From assembly GCA_017618435.1 (NCBI GenBank), contig JAFZUH010000299.1, positions 1-8,497 of the forward strand: a stretch of DNA of 8,497 nucleotides, given 5' to 3'. A model generated the notes under the pieces. The model worked only from the letters and a program-made list of their open reading frames with translations. It was not told the DNA's origin and did no database searches. Of the stretch, positions 7,873 to 8,497 are shown one piece after another. A program made the position numbers and the translations under genes. This DNA comes from Bacteroidales bacterium. GTDB lineage: Bacteria; Bacteroidota; Bacteroidia; Bacteroidales; WCHB1-69. The stretch's first letter is position 1. Every line of letters starts with the position of its first letter.

Positions 7873-8385
7873 ATGAAAAAATTGAATTTGGTTACAATGT
7901 TTGAAAACCTATTTAGGAAACATAGTGATAATAACAAAAAGTTGAAAGAAAGCAAAAGGCTTATTTCAATATATAAAACAATGAAGCATTATGCGATTCT
8001 TACTGCATATCAAACAGAATCAGGAATATGGCTTTTTAGTGATCCTGTTTATATACTTTCTTTAGATATCACAGAAGAAGAATTTGCAAAAGTAATATCA
8101 GATGGATTAGCACATAGTCGTTCTATTTCAGAAAAAGAGGAAAATATTTTTAGAAGTAACAATAAATTGTTAAAAAGGATGAAAGAAAGATCGTGGAGTA
8201 ATCTATACAAAACCTCTAAATCTTGCACCATTGAAATTGAAAATAATGAAATAATAATTGAACCTTGGATTTTATCTAGTACACAGAGAGGATTAGTATC
8301 AGATGAGGAAAGGGTTGTTAAATTAGAGTTTTCTAAGTCAAACTATGTGGATGTTGCTCAAATAGTTATTGATATATTAACTTAA
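7873..8385 (+). CDS. Likely CdiI-type immunity protein
   Basis: 170 residues with no signal peptide or membrane segment, so it should act in the cytoplasm by binding and blocking the nuclease. Residues 1-36 are highly charged (many Lys). Residues 37-80 (starting MKHYAILTAYQTESGIWLF) look like a beta-hairpin followed by a helix. Residues 107-170, from RSWSNLYKTSKSCTIEIEN through IIIEPWILSS to VAQIVIDIL, resemble the CDI immunity family formerly called DUF1436, which protects against PD-(D/E)XK CdiA toxins. It sits 21 bases after the toxin frame on the same strand, as immunity genes do. The start has no Shine-Dalgarno; M37 (codon at 7981) is an alternative. G+C is under 30%, like the toxin and unlike the shell. 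The gene is intact even though the toxin is cut off from its carrier. Confidence 0.7.
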   Translation: MKKLNLVTMFENLFRKHSDNNKKLKESKRLISIYKTMKHYAILTAYQTESGIWLFSDPVYILSLDITEEEFAKVISDGLAHSRSISEKEENIFRSNNKLLKRMKERSWSNLYKTSKSCTIEIENNEIIIEPWILSSTQRGLVSDEERVVKLEFSKSNYVDVAQIVIDILT

Positions 8386-8436
8386 GGACATCTCTAAAAA
8401 TAGATAAAAATTTAAGAATCAAACAAAAAAAAACAC

Positions 8437-8444
8437 TATCTTTG
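8437..8444 (+). promoter_or_regulatory. Bacteroidota-type -7 promoter element (TATCTTTG)
   Basis: TATCTTTG matches the TAnnTTTG element recognised by the Bacteroidota housekeeping sigma factor, and is followed by CA, as is common. The -33 region, near 8411-8414, is only TTTA, a weak match to TTTG/TTG. The transcript should start a few bases downstream, near 8450. It would drive the gene beginning at 8467 independently of the toxin locus. Confidence 0.6.
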
Positions 8445-8457
8445 CAAAATGAAAAAT

Positions 8458-8461
8458 AGGA
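8458..8461 (+). promoter_or_regulatory. AGGA ribosome binding site before the ATG at 8467
   Basis: AGGA lies 5 bases before ATG 8467 and favours that start over the in-frame ATG at 8449, which would fall at or before the transcript start predicted from the promoter element. Confidence 0.45.
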
Positions 8462-8466
8462 ACAAC

Positions 8467-8497
8467 ATGGTACTAACGCTTAACGGCCAACCCCAAC
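8467..8497 (+). CDS. Start of next gene, 3'-partial (possibly thiS-like)
   Basis: Only ten codons are visible, reading MVLTLNGQPQ. The in-frame ATG at 8449 would add MKNRNN, but the promoter and the AGGA favour 8467. The opening resembles the first strand of ThiS sulfur-carrier proteins (a Met, a short hydrophobic strand, then LNGQP), so a thiamine synthesis gene is one possibility. Ten residues cannot settle this, and no TPP riboswitch fits in the short leader. Base composition rises again here, in line with leaving the acquired toxin module. Confidence 0.45.
   Translation, partial: MVLTLNGQPQ

Noticed and set aside
8386..8436. Terminator after the immunity gene
   Set aside because: Only a 5-base inverted match (AGATA near 8402 and TATCT at 8437) about 30 bases apart and an A-run are present; no stable hairpin followed by T-run.

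Overview
The window suggests a member of the Bacteroidota. The large protein carries the Bacteroidota-style RHS core ending (EKY..., PYAYCANNPV, IDPNG). A TAnnTTTG promoter of the type used by that phylum lies near the right end, and Shine-Dalgarno sequences are mostly absent. All supported genes are on the + strand.

Layout. Positions 1-7248 hold one enormous reading frame, open at the left edge, so its true start lies outside the window. It encodes a fused TcB/TcC-like shell: an SpvB-type start, six calcium-binding FG-GAP/VCBS motifs (two, a long beta-rich insert, then four), the TcdB middle region, a run of YD (RHS) repeats, and the RHS-repeat-associated core with its DPNGM junction at 7117-7131. 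From 7132 the DNA becomes AT-rich and holds the variable C-terminal toxin region. A lone TAA at 7246-7248 interrupts it. The same frame then stays open for 200 more codons to 7851 and contains a likely PD-(D/E)XK nuclease toxin of the type found at the ends of CdiA proteins. A short gap later comes a 170-codon gene (7873-8385) that looks like the matching CdiI-type immunity protein. After it lie a promoter (8437-8444) and the first codons of an unrelated gene (from about 8467).

How it works together. In an intact locus, the shell would be exported, would cleave itself at the core, and would release the nuclease into a competitor, while the downstream gene protects the producer. Here the in-frame stop separates the shell from the warhead. 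Either this copy is disarmed by a recent nonsense mutation or sequence error, or the nuclease part is made separately or by readthrough. The intact 200-codon frame and the retained immunity gene argue that the break is recent or tolerated. This split, and the presence of a CDI-type toxin/immunity pair on an RHS/Tc-type carrier, are the main points of interest. I see no RNA genes, insertion sequences, CRISPR arrays or convincing terminators.
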